Shown here: piece after piece, positions 22,998-32,379 of the stretch
How positions within the stretch are numbered: position 1 is the first letter of the stretch
How the letters are laid out: every line of letters starts with the position of its first letter
Source: Ziziphus jujuba
Taxonomy: Eukaryota > Streptophyta > Magnoliopsida > Rosales > Rhamnaceae
Direction of reading: 5' to 3'
Assembly (NCBI RefSeq): GCF_031755915.1
Contig: NC_083379.1
Coordinates: 26,226,001-26,290,000 of the forward strand
Length of the DNA stretch: 64,000 nucleotides
The notes under the pieces: model-generated
What the model was told of the DNA's origin: nothing
Database searches by the model: none
Seen by the model: the letters and a program-made list of their open reading frames with translations, nothing else
Translations under genes and position numbers: made by a program

Positions 22998-23307
22998 TGT
23001 AACACCCTATTTTTACTAGTGGACTTGTCACTCTCTATCGATATTGTTTCCAATTAGCTACTGCACCTAATATGAGATTTTTTGTTTAGAGCTTTTCAAG
23101 AGGTCACCCATCCTAGGATTGTTCTCACCTAAGCATACTGAACTTCAGAATTCTTTCAAACTTTGAAACCAACCGTCCTGAAAATGCCTCAGTGTTATGA
23201 AAGTGACTATCATTACATTTGAACCATCTCCTAGTCCATATCCAGGCAATGTGGGATTGGACATAGGTAGTCTGTCAGTGCCCCATACTCACGCACACTG
23301 GTCATCA
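22998..23307 (-). repeat. 3' LTR of Cassandra
   Basis: In plus orientation it runs from TGTAACACCC to GGTCATCA. It aligns over its length with 23354-23666, with scattered substitutions. The first ten bases were copied into the upstream tandem duplication. Confidence 0.9.
23099..23146 (-). promoter_or_regulatory. 5S rRNA-like internal promoter region in the left Cassandra LTR
   Basis: Read on the minus strand this segment holds CTTAGGTGAGAACAATCC and CCTAGGATGGGTGACCTC, matching the 3' half of plant 5S rRNA (GGATGGGTGACCTCC) with a few changes. In genuine 5S genes this covers the intermediate element and C box bound by TFIIIA. Confidence 0.85.
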
Positions 23308-23339
23308 CCCCTTACTGGCACATTTCTAGTCCGGTACAA

Positions 23340-23351
23340 GCTTTAATACCA
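23340..23351 (-). promoter_or_regulatory. Primer-binding site of Cassandra
   Basis: On the minus strand TGGTATTAAAGC follows the 5' LTR end (GGTGTTACA) by two bases. It matches the tRNA-Met primer site TGGTATCAGAGC at 10 of 12 positions. Confidence 0.75.
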
Positions 23352-23353
23352 TT

Positions 23354-23666
23354 TGTAACACCGCCCCTCTACTGGTAGATCTGTCACTCACTGTTGATAT
23401 TGTTTCTAATTTAGCCACCACATTCGGTATGAGATTTTTCTTTCAGAGCTTCCTAAGAGATCACCGATCCTAAAATTGGTCTCGCCTGAGCACACTTAAC
23501 TTTAGAGTTTTTTTGAACCCTAAAGCTAACCGCTCTGAAAAGGTTTCGACATTATGAGAATGACCATTGTTACATTTAAAACATTTCCTAATCTATACCT
23601 GAGCGTTGTGGAATTGGAGATGAAGTAGCCTGTTAGTGCCCCATACCACCTACATTGGTCGTCACA
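23354..23666 (-). repeat. 5' LTR of Cassandra
   Basis: The 313-bp LTR runs TGTAACACC...GTCACA in plus orientation. The 5S-like segment at about 23457-23505 is more decayed than in the other LTR: GGATGGGTGACC reads GGATCGGTGATC on the minus strand. Confidence 0.9.
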
Positions 23667-23671
23667 AAATA

Positions 23672-25166
23672 CCTTCAAATATTTGAAGGCATTATTTATA
23701 AGCTATCAATACCTTTAAATTAGTTCTTATTCCAAGTCTCTTAACCAAAACATATACAACTTAAGAATAAAGGAATGGAGAACCTTATATCTTATTATTT
23801 CCAACCAGAACAGTACACCTTATTTACAGTTTCTCTTCCTATTCATATTTTCAATTTATTAAGGTTTGTATTTTACAGTCCAATACTAACCATTCAATAC
23901 TACAATGACATCGAGAACTTCAAAGACCAAACTCATTATTATTATCCAAACCAACATGTCAATCAACAACCAATAATTTAACTAAAGAGTTAACTTGTCA
24001 TTCAAAATGCATAACCTATCCACAAAGAAATAAATTTTGATGGTCTAAAATGATTTCTAGCCACTCAATTAAAACTTAACATTCTAATCATTTAAATCCA
24101 AAATATTTTGTAACCCAAAATTTAGTCCTGTACAAAACACAAAGCTCTAAATAAACTTACTCACTTCTTACTAACCTACCAAAATAAAGTCTTTCTCAAC
24201 CATTTTCAATTATATGCTTAAGTACCCAATATCCAATTCCAATACAAGTTGTATTTTTTTTTTTTTTAATGGTTCAACTCGTTAAGGTGCTTAGCTATTT
24301 TAATAGGTTCTTTTTGAACTTTTCCAAAAATAAAAATTTAAAACTTAAATCTTACATTTCACACAACTTAACAAAGAATTTTAAAACAAAAACAAAGTAG
24401 ATCAAGTTTATAACTTGTACAAATCAAAAGAGACATTTTTGTTAAAACAAGGCATAGCATCTTGGATTATACGAAATGAACATCTACCCAAACTCAAAAT
24501 CTTTCAAACAAGGCTTAGAAAACTAAATCAAACAAGGACAAATAAATGCATCCTTACTTCTAGTAAAACTGGATTGTAAACCAATTTGCAAAGAACCATT
24601 TCCTCAACTAAAATTATTTAAAAGAAAGTAACACATGAAATTGATCAAAAATACAAGAATTTACACATTAAAAATTTTGACTAAGGCCTCAAGTTTAGAG
24701 TAAAAGAAAATTAGTGGAGAATATACATGCAAGGCACTCAAAGACATGAAAGCTATCAAATAGAAATTATCAAGTAAAGATTCAAACCCATCAAATAAAA
24801 ACATTCAATCTAGCCTAACAGTCATTAACAAAACTTTAATAAAGGGAAGAGAAATCTAGAATTTCTCGTAAGTTTAAACATGTAACAAAAGTTCAAACTA
24901 AAATTTACTCACTCAAAACCTAAACATAGAGCAAACCGAAACCTTAAGTATTTTCAAACAAAAAATCTAATCATATTTTTGGTTTGAACATAACCAACAT
25001 AAAGAACCATATTCTTGTTATTAACACCAAGATCCTAGCGATCAAATCAAAAGTCAAAAGCCTAGCACCAAAACCATAAACAAGACATCAAAACTTAGAG
25101 AAAAGAAAACTAGAAAATAAAAGAAACATGAGAGGACTTCAAGTGGGATCTCTTATTGTTCTCAGT
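23672..25166. other. AT-rich spacer, no gene
   Basis: Only short frames occur. The composition is A-rich on the plus strand. The first bases continue the pre-insertion flank (TTTATAAGCTATCAATACC resembles the flank left of Cassandra). Nothing else was recognised. Confidence 0.5.
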
Positions 25167-26688
25167 TGTAACAAGCCCCATTATCCTAAAGTCGCTTATT
25201 GATATTTCAGATGATCCTTAAGAAAATTCCACATGCAAACCAAAACCAAAGATGTAAGAACAAAGTCTTAAAATGCTAAACATAGCTCCAAGGAAAAACC
25301 ATTTGAAAGGAAACAAAATAGCTTAACATAAGGTTTTTGTTAAACCCAGTTGTAACCACCACACTTACAATCACAAATTTTTGTTCCAAAGCTCTTAGAT
25401 CCTTACATGCATGGTAAGATCAAGAGCTTAATAACAACTATCTACGTTATACTTAAAAATCAATCCTTGGGTCTTAAGAAAATTAAAGACAAGCAAGCTT
25501 GCAACTCACACACATAGCCAAGTTTTAGAGCATCAACCTCAAACCAAAAATATTGTTTCATGCTTCACAAGATCAAGCATGCATGAAAAAAAAAAATTAA
25601 GAAAAACCATATTTAAAATGTCAAAACAAAAATTAGGTAAAATGTTCCAAGAAATCAAAGAATGTAACAAAGAAAAACTCATGTTGAAGCTTCCTTTACT
25701 CTCGGGTTCATCAACCCTTCAAGCATCAATAGTTTTTCTTTTACAAAAATCACTACATCATTGAAGGAACAAACATGCAACAAAATCAAATGGTAAAAAC
25801 TAACATAGTTAAAGCTTGAAACAAAAATCCATAAAGATCTTAGAGAAAACAAAACAAGCAAAAAAAATAAAAAATCAAACCATCATTCAAGATGGTTTTT
25901 CAGTCCCAAATAAAATGTCTAAAACAAGATTTCAAATCCAAATAACCTTACAAGTTTTGGTGAAACTAAAGGTGAAACAAAATTTTTAAAAAGGATTATG
26001 TTTGGTTTGGCTAGGCAGAAAAAGAATGAAGTAAAAGATGAAGAATGAGAGATGAGGGAGTTAGAGAGGAGGAAGAGAAATGGTAAGAAAGAGAGAGAGA
26101 GCTCCAGTGGTGAGGAGAAATTGAAGCAAAAAAAAAACATTATGATTAGTTATATAGATGATGATGAGTAGTTTGGTAAATTTCCAATCGTTGGTCGAGA
26201 CAAGGTCCAAAATACCTTCTCACTTTCCTCAAATTTTCATTCCACCCTTAACTCTTTCAAAACCAAGATTAAACTATTTTCAAAAAGAAAAAAAAATCAA
26301 TTTAAAATCAAAGATAACAAATCAATTTTTGCTCATTTGTAACATAAAATAAAACAATAAAAGCACAATTACTTAGCTCTCAAGAAAAAAACAAGATGTA
26401 AACATATGTTATAACAAAAAAAAAACTTAATAAAGAAATTGTAAAATTGTAAAATTATAAGATTTCTTAAATACTAAGAAACCTATACAAACCAATTCCT
26501 CATTCTCAAAGAATCAAGTAATGTACAAAATTAACCAAGTAAGTAAAAATAAGAATCCCTTGCAAGCAAAATAAAAATTCATTACTTTTACCAACATCAC
26601 ATTCAAAAACTTAAAGTTTCCAACCTAAATAGCATAACATTTTTTTGTTGTATAGGAAAATAATAGTTTAAGTTTTTGGGGTGTTACA
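25167..26688. repeat. Possible solo LTR or LTR-like segment
   Basis: The ends are mirror-like: TGTAACAAGCCCC at 25167 and GGGGTGTTACA ending at 26688, resembling TGTAACACCCC ends of many plant gypsy LTRs. On the minus strand there is a TATATAACTAAT box at about 26143-26156 followed within 60 bp by a long CT-rich leader (25990-26110), which looks like an LTR or gene promoter with 5' leader. Flanking 5-mers do not match, so boundaries and identity are uncertain. No coding frame was found. Confidence 0.3.
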
Positions 26689-27300
26689 ATGCCAAAGAGT
26701 ACAGATTTTAAGTGACACAGACAACTATGAGTTAACATGAAGATAGAAAGAAGAAAAAAAAAAAAAAATTATTGATTTTTTTTACAAGAAAATTATAAGG
26801 AAATTTTAAACTTGCAAGATAAACTTTTAATGACATAATTGTACTCGTATTAAATTTTTACGATGCACAAGAGGTTTTAGCACAAAAGATGGTTTTGATA
26901 ATCATCCATGAAAGCTAATTAATTATAATAAAATCAAATACCAAAGCCTTGTATAAACAATATTCCACTGAAAGTTTCAAAAACAACATATAAATTTGAA
27001 AAATTTCTTTAAAGATCACATTTGTGGTTGAATTGGCTGGTTCTTACTCTTTATCACAAATAAAATATTTATTTATTTATCTAAATATTTTTTATGCATC
27101 AAATTGCAACAATGGAGTATTATGGAAAATGAAACATCTTGACATGAACTTCTTTGACAGAAGCAGTCACTGGCAGCCTTGTAATATACTAAGTATTAGA
27201 TATTTTAACCTCGCCGGCAATGAAGCAGTTTCTTATTCAAGTATGCATATTAGATAAATAAAGTTTTCAATTGGAATGTATATACATTTTAAAAATCATA
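26689..27300. other. Spacer, no gene
   Basis: AT-rich with poly-A near 26755-26768. The 77-codon frame at 27024-27257 has no recognisable domain and is not supported. Confidence 0.45.
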
Positions 27301-27460
27301 AATATAACCTTTGAATCTTTTGGTACGACACATTTGAAGTATGGTAATTAGGGGTTTTGATTTTTCAGCGTAGTAATAAATATAACCTTTGAATATATTG
27401 GTGCGATATATTTGGAGATATATTTGAAGTGTGATGATTATGGGTTTTTGTTTTTTAGCG
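27301..27460 (+). repeat. Two ~80-bp imperfect tandem repeats
   Basis: Units 27301-27370 and 27379-27460 both begin AATATAACCTTTGAAT and end with a GGTTTTTG or GGGTTTT clause followed by TTTTTTAGCG or TTTTTCAGCG. The second has a 12-bp insertion. Function unknown. Confidence 0.8.
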
Positions 27461-28289
27461 CCTAAATAACCATTAATCTCAATTATAAAATCACCACACA
27501 AAGTACAGGAAAGCTTTTTTTTTTTTTTTCTGCAAATATACACTTTAAAACTTATACAATAATATATGCAAATAAGATTATCATTTAACATTTAAACAAA
27601 ATTATGGATGCAGCGTACTCTAGGTCTTAACCTTTTTGTAGCTATAGAACTACTCTCTTTTTTTTCATTTTTTTTTCATTATCTAATCTTTTTTTTCTTT
27701 TTTTTTTCTATTTTTTAGAGTTTTGGAGTGAAAACAATTCACCATTATTTACTACTTGGTAAACCACTTTCACAGACTATCAAATTTTAATATATTTATT
27801 AATAAGATAAGGTTAGGAATTAATTTTACAAATTTCTTTGTAGTATGAAACTCTTGCATATTTACCATGCCATTTGTTTTCCCCATGAATTTCCCTTTTA
27901 ATTATATATTTTTTAAAGTTTGTTTTTAGCATAAAAAAATAAAATTGTAACAAGATTGATAGGTAAAATTAAAACTATAATATACATTTTCAAGTTGATA
28001 ATATCATAGGCTTATAAATTTAATTTTTAAAAACCTGCCATAATTTAAATATTATCTTTTAAAATTTAATTATTTTATGTTAGTCATTATTTATTTATTT
28101 ATTTATTTTGCTTCAAATATGTTAGACATTAGCAGAGATGAGTTTTATTTCTTTAACTCAATATGCTTTTTTTATTCAAAAATTTTAATTACATTTTATA
28201 TTTTAATATAAAAACTAAAGAAAGTGAAATTCGAAGAAAATTTTTGAAAAATAAAGAAGATATTCAACTAAAAGTATGCAAAATATTCA
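27461..28289. other. Spacer with pyrimidine-rich tracts
   Basis: No gene. T-rich low-complexity DNA lies near 27655-27720 and poly-T near 28291-28308. An ATTT microsatellite lies near 28090-28108. Confidence 0.45.
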
Positions 28290-29860
28290 AGATTTTTTTT
28301 TTTTTTTTTCTCTCTTTTGGTGTTGTAGCAATGCTCTCTCAACTTAGAAGGGATTTGCAAACTACACACACGCTTAACATTTATCATCTATACTCCTTGA
28401 ACTTGCAGATTGTTTATGGCAATGCCCACATAGCTTGATTTTATTTTTATTTAATTGTTACACTCCATTATATTAAGGGTCATATTGAAATTTCATGTCT
28501 CTTGGAGCCAAACTAGAGGATTGGAAATATGCTAATTTATTACACTATTTCAAAAGGCATTACTGCGAAAAAGTTAAAAGTACAGGGGCGTTGCTCCAAA
28601 ACTAATTAAATTATAGAATATAATACTAGAAAATTAATTAAAATTTAGGGTTATAGCTATAAAATATTTAAAAGTTCATGCGATACATTATAAATAAAAT
28701 ACTTTTTTACATATAACATCATTTTGCTTATAAGCACATTAAATGTAACTTTTGCTCTAAATTCTTCTAATTAGAATGGAAACGATTAAAATCAAACAAC
28801 TTTCACATGCAATACATTAGAAATAAAACACTTTTTTACATATAACATCATTTTGCTTATAAGCACATTAAATGTAACTTTTGCTTTAAATTCTTCTAAT
28901 TAGAATGCAAATGATTAAAATCAAACAACGTTCACGTTTTACTACTTCAATAGAATATAAAAAATATCCATATGTTCTATGGGATAAACAATATTTTGTT
29001 TAGCAGAAACATATTTGTTGCCACCAATATTTTCATCCAGAACATTTTAGTCATTTCGAGAAAAATAAATGACCTATTTTCCAGCTGTGGAAACACTTAT
29101 CATTTTTACTAATTTCCTTTTGTTTGATCCAATCACTTCAAAATCACTCTCCCCCGAGGATTTTGCACCAACCACTCTGGGATCATTCTCCTTAAAGGAC
29201 TTGTTTTGAATGGATTAGGATTTGGTTTTTACTTGAGCAAATTTTCAAAGTAACTATGCCATCTCTCTTGAATTAAATTCTTCCTACGTTATTCTTTGTC
29301 ATCCACCATTATATTCTCTATCTTAATTAGTTTTTGGTATTTAATATATCTGTGTAATTGTTGATAATATGTTTATATACATATGAGTTGAAAGAGGCAA
29401 AAAACAAGCCATAAACATGATAAATTTATATAAGGTAAAATGAAGCATAATGTCATATGAAATATAGTATGTAATATGTTTCATGATTTTTAAATATTTT
29501 ACAGTAATGCCCATAAATTTTAAGTAATTTCATAATATTGCTCCCCTAAAATTTAATTAATTTTGAAATAATGTCCTTGAATTTCTAATTTTTTGCAGTA
29601 TTATCCTTTAAAACAAAGCAACAAATTTATATTTTCAATTGAATCCTTTGTTTGGCACCCAAAGCATTTGAAATTTTGATATTCTCACGTAAAGAAACTT
29701 AAAGCCCAACTATAAATGAAATCAAACTTGGAGATATCACTATAAAAAATCTAAAAGTTCAAAGGCATACATGATAAAAGTTAAATATAAGGTATAATTG
29801 GCAAATCCCCTTCAAATTCAGGGGTATTCCTGCAAAAACAAGCCCAATATTCAATTACAA
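28290..29860. mobile_element. Long-TIR DNA transposon, copy 1 (non-autonomous)
   Basis: The left ~400-500 bp (28290-28700) and the reverse complement of the right ~400 bp (29450-29860) align with each other: shared clauses around TTAACATTTATCAT, ATTGAAATTTCA, GGCATTACTG, ACTAATTAAATT and AAATATTTAAAAGTTCATG. The same unit recurs at 32380-35285, which proves it is a repeat family. The interior holds a minus-strand coding-like scrap (about 29230-29120, reading NDPRVVGAKSSGESDFEVIG) but no full transposase. Long inverted repeats without coding capacity suggest a Mutator-like or foldback element. The exact termini and a target duplication were not resolved. Confidence 0.65.
28677..28934 (+). repeat. 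129-bp tandem duplication inside long-TIR copy 1
   Basis: Units 28677-28805 and 28806-28934 start CATGCGATACATTA and CATGCAATACATTA and are about 95% identical. The corresponding part of copy 2 (about 32815-32950) is single, so the duplication is private to copy 1. Confidence 0.92.
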
Positions 29861-31703
29861 GAAAGTGAATGCCAAAAAAACAAAATAATAATAATAATGC
29901 AAAAAGTGGAAGTAATAAATGGGGTTGTCTATCATGACAGACACATGTAATACATGATATGTGTAAGGCGATAATTATCTTTTCAAAAGTGGGTGATAAT
30001 TTCACCCTGGGCCCTACCCTACAAAGTTAGGTTTGGTCAGTCGTCGAGGGGACATCCCGGTGATTAATCACCGTTATTCCGTTTCCGTAATCCACAACCA
30101 GAGAATTTCCACCCCTACGGTATACGGTAAACCTTTTCTTTATAGGTATATAATTTTGGATCAAAATAATTTTATTATTACGAGGTTAAAAATTATTAAT
30201 TAATAAAATATGTCAAATTCAAGATCGATACATTGATAAAAGAGATACACATAGTTTTAAGATTTTTTTTGTTTTTTTTTTTTTTTTTACTTGTATAGTT
30301 TCAAGAAATAGTACATATATCTATATTATATTAACAACTTCAAAATCATTTTAAAAGCTTAGATTTTTGGACTGTCACTTTTAATGTAAATTCTATAAAA
30401 CATTGTTCCAAATTATTTTAACTAAGTATTTTACATTTTAAATTTTTAATGTAATGTAATATACATTTTTTGTAATAGATAAAAAATTATTACGAGGAGA
30501 CAATTTCTTAAAATAGAATCTAACAAAATTATAAATTATTATAATATGTGGCTTATTTTTTTACCTATAATCAGTTGAAATTGGAATTAAAATTGCTTTT
30601 TTTGGGGTAAATTTGGGATTGAAATTGCTTATGACTACATAAAAATTATTTTATATAGAATATTACTATGAGAAAGGTCTAACTGGCTATATATACATAT
30701 ATATATTAAAAGATTATATAGATTAAAAGGTTGGTTTGGTCAAGATTTCAAAGTGAATGATGGTGCTGCTAGATGAGTCATAGTTGGACAGAACTACAAC
30801 AGTGTACTGTGGGGTGGTGGGTTGGCTGCACTAAATGACAATGGTAAACCCGAGGCTTTGCTCACCTTCCCACCACATGTTGGCTCTGCAATTGAGCCTT
30901 TGGAATCTTTTCACAACCAAATCGTGTCAGCAAACTCTTTCGTTTCATTTTATCCTCATTTGGCCACCAATGAAATAGTTTATTTCCATAGATGAGTGAT
31001 ACAACGCCCCAAAAGCAGGCAGCCGCTAGGTTTCCTCTTCTTTTATAATATAGATATATATATATATATATATTACTTTGTTTGCAAATTAATTGGTAAG
31101 ATTTTAAACCATTATTAGGTTGATCGAAGAAATTATTTTATATTTGTAGTGTAACACATCGTTTGTGGAGTTTCACATTATTTGCACATTACACCTTACG
31201 GATACAATTGACATGTCAAGGTGGGCGACAAGAGATCCTAACCCAATGGTGTCTATTGGGCTCATTTGTTAAAACCATCTTAATGCCCTTATTTGAGTCA
31301 CATGCTATTGCTACTTAACCCGCAATTGCATATGATATATATAATATATGGGTCATTTAAAAAATAATTAGATTAACACTTTTTAAAACGGAATAATTAG
31401 TCGTTATTTCCATTATCAAAGCTTGGCTAGGCCATAAAAAACTCTGTGGATTGAAAATCACCGACAAACTTTCAAAGTTCGGATAGAGTTCTAAATTGAC
31501 AGGCAACAAACTTACATGTAAAATTGCAAGTATGCAGTCTAACAGAATATGAGAGATCGTAATGCTTGCAGACTATACTCCAAATTATTTAGGGGTCTTT
31601 TTATACGACACAAATATCTACTTACACTTTTAAGCAAAAAAAAAAAAAAACAATATATATATATATCTATCCGGAAATTTTATGATAAGGATGGTTCGTA
31701 TGA
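29861..31703. other. Spacer with some less AT-rich, non-repeat stretches
   Basis: No gene recognised. Stretches at 30000-30130 and 30740-31010 are less AT-rich and not visibly repetitive, unlike the rest of the window, so they may be old host DNA. A TA repeat occurs near 31053-31070, poly-T near 30270-30290 and poly-A near 31637-31650. Confidence 0.4.
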
Positions 31704-31800
31704 GAACCGCAGTATTAGTGACGGTTTTTCATAGTATTAACGACGGTTTCTTAGAAAATCGTCACCAATACTATGAAAAATCATCACTAATACTGTGGTC
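31704..31800. repeat. ~97-bp near-perfect hairpin (short inverted repeat)
   Basis: Left arm 31704-31739 pairs with right arm 31764-31800 (for example CAGTATTAGTGA with TCACTAATACTG, and TTTTTCATAGTATT with AATACTATGAAAAA). The loop 31740-31763 is itself partly palindromic (GACGG...CGTC). Transcribed, it would fold as one long stem. The repeated GTGACGGTTT clause resembles the subterminal repeats of plant CACTA transposons, so it may be a minimal derivative. An miRNA-type precursor is an alternative that the sequence alone cannot test. Confidence 0.8.
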
Positions 31801-32379
31801 TGGATGAGAATTATCCGCACCATAGAAGAACTGAATATCTACTGCACTTCTTGTTTATGCAAATTTACGTAAAACCCCTTTACTTTTATTTCTCCATCAA
31901 GCTTTCTTTCACCGTCTTTCTCTACTCGCTACTCAGTAAGTTTTTGGCTTGGTCCATGCAGCATCCATAGCGTTCAAAAACAACAATGAAAAAAAAATGC
32001 AGCTAAAATTGCCAGAAAGACGCCCGCCAACGTCATACGGTGGAAACTGATAGCTTGTGGTTGTTCTTCTACCGCCAACATCCATAGCATTCTTTTCTTT
32101 CTTTCTTTTTTCCCCCTTTTTTTGAAAGTTTTATTCAGTTTTTGATTGGGTTTAATCTCCTTCTGGTGTGCTGGTGCAAACGACAAGAGAATGCCATCTG
32201 AAGCCCGTGATTGGTGTTCGTTTGTAAGTGGCCACTGGTTCCTACGCTGGTGGTATTGATGAATGGCGGAAAGGAGTCAAACCCCAGAATAAAATAACAT
32301 AAAATATGTTTAAATTTTTAAAACGCAAGGAGAAAACATCGGAGGGCATTTTTATATTTTTATATAAAAATCTCTTTAC
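31801..32379. other. Unrecognised non-repetitive stretch
   Basis: The stretch is less AT-rich than its surroundings, with pyrimidine-rich text (31870-31935, 32090-32140). The 70-codon minus frame at 31974-32186 has no known domain. It could be a host leader or exon remnant, but no splice-bounded coding sequence is evident. Confidence 0.35.

Larger units (their letters stand above)
22998..23666 (-). mobile_element. Cassandra TRIM retrotransposon
   Basis: This is a complete terminal-repeat retrotransposon in miniature. Two LTRs of about 310 bp flank only about 44 bp. Both LTRs contain 5S-rRNA-like sequence, the hallmark of Cassandra. The perfect target duplication AAATA lies at 22993-22997 and 23667-23671. 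On the minus strand the 5' LTR runs TGTGACGACC...GGTGTTACA, followed by a tRNA-Met-type primer site, and the 3' LTR is the left copy. It has no coding capacity and must be mobilised by another element. Known Cassandra elements are transcribed by RNA polymerase III from the 5S-like promoter. The interior is very short for the family. Confidence 0.92.

Noticed and set aside
23099..23505. Genuine 5S rRNA genes
   Set aside because: Only the distal part matches, both copies sit inside LTRs with a TSD around the whole unit, and both carry substitutions; Cassandra LTRs explain them.
25167..26688. Confident solo LTR call
   Set aside because: The ends resemble LTR termini, but flanking 5-mers (TCAGT and ATGCC) do not match, so it is kept only as a low-confidence feature.
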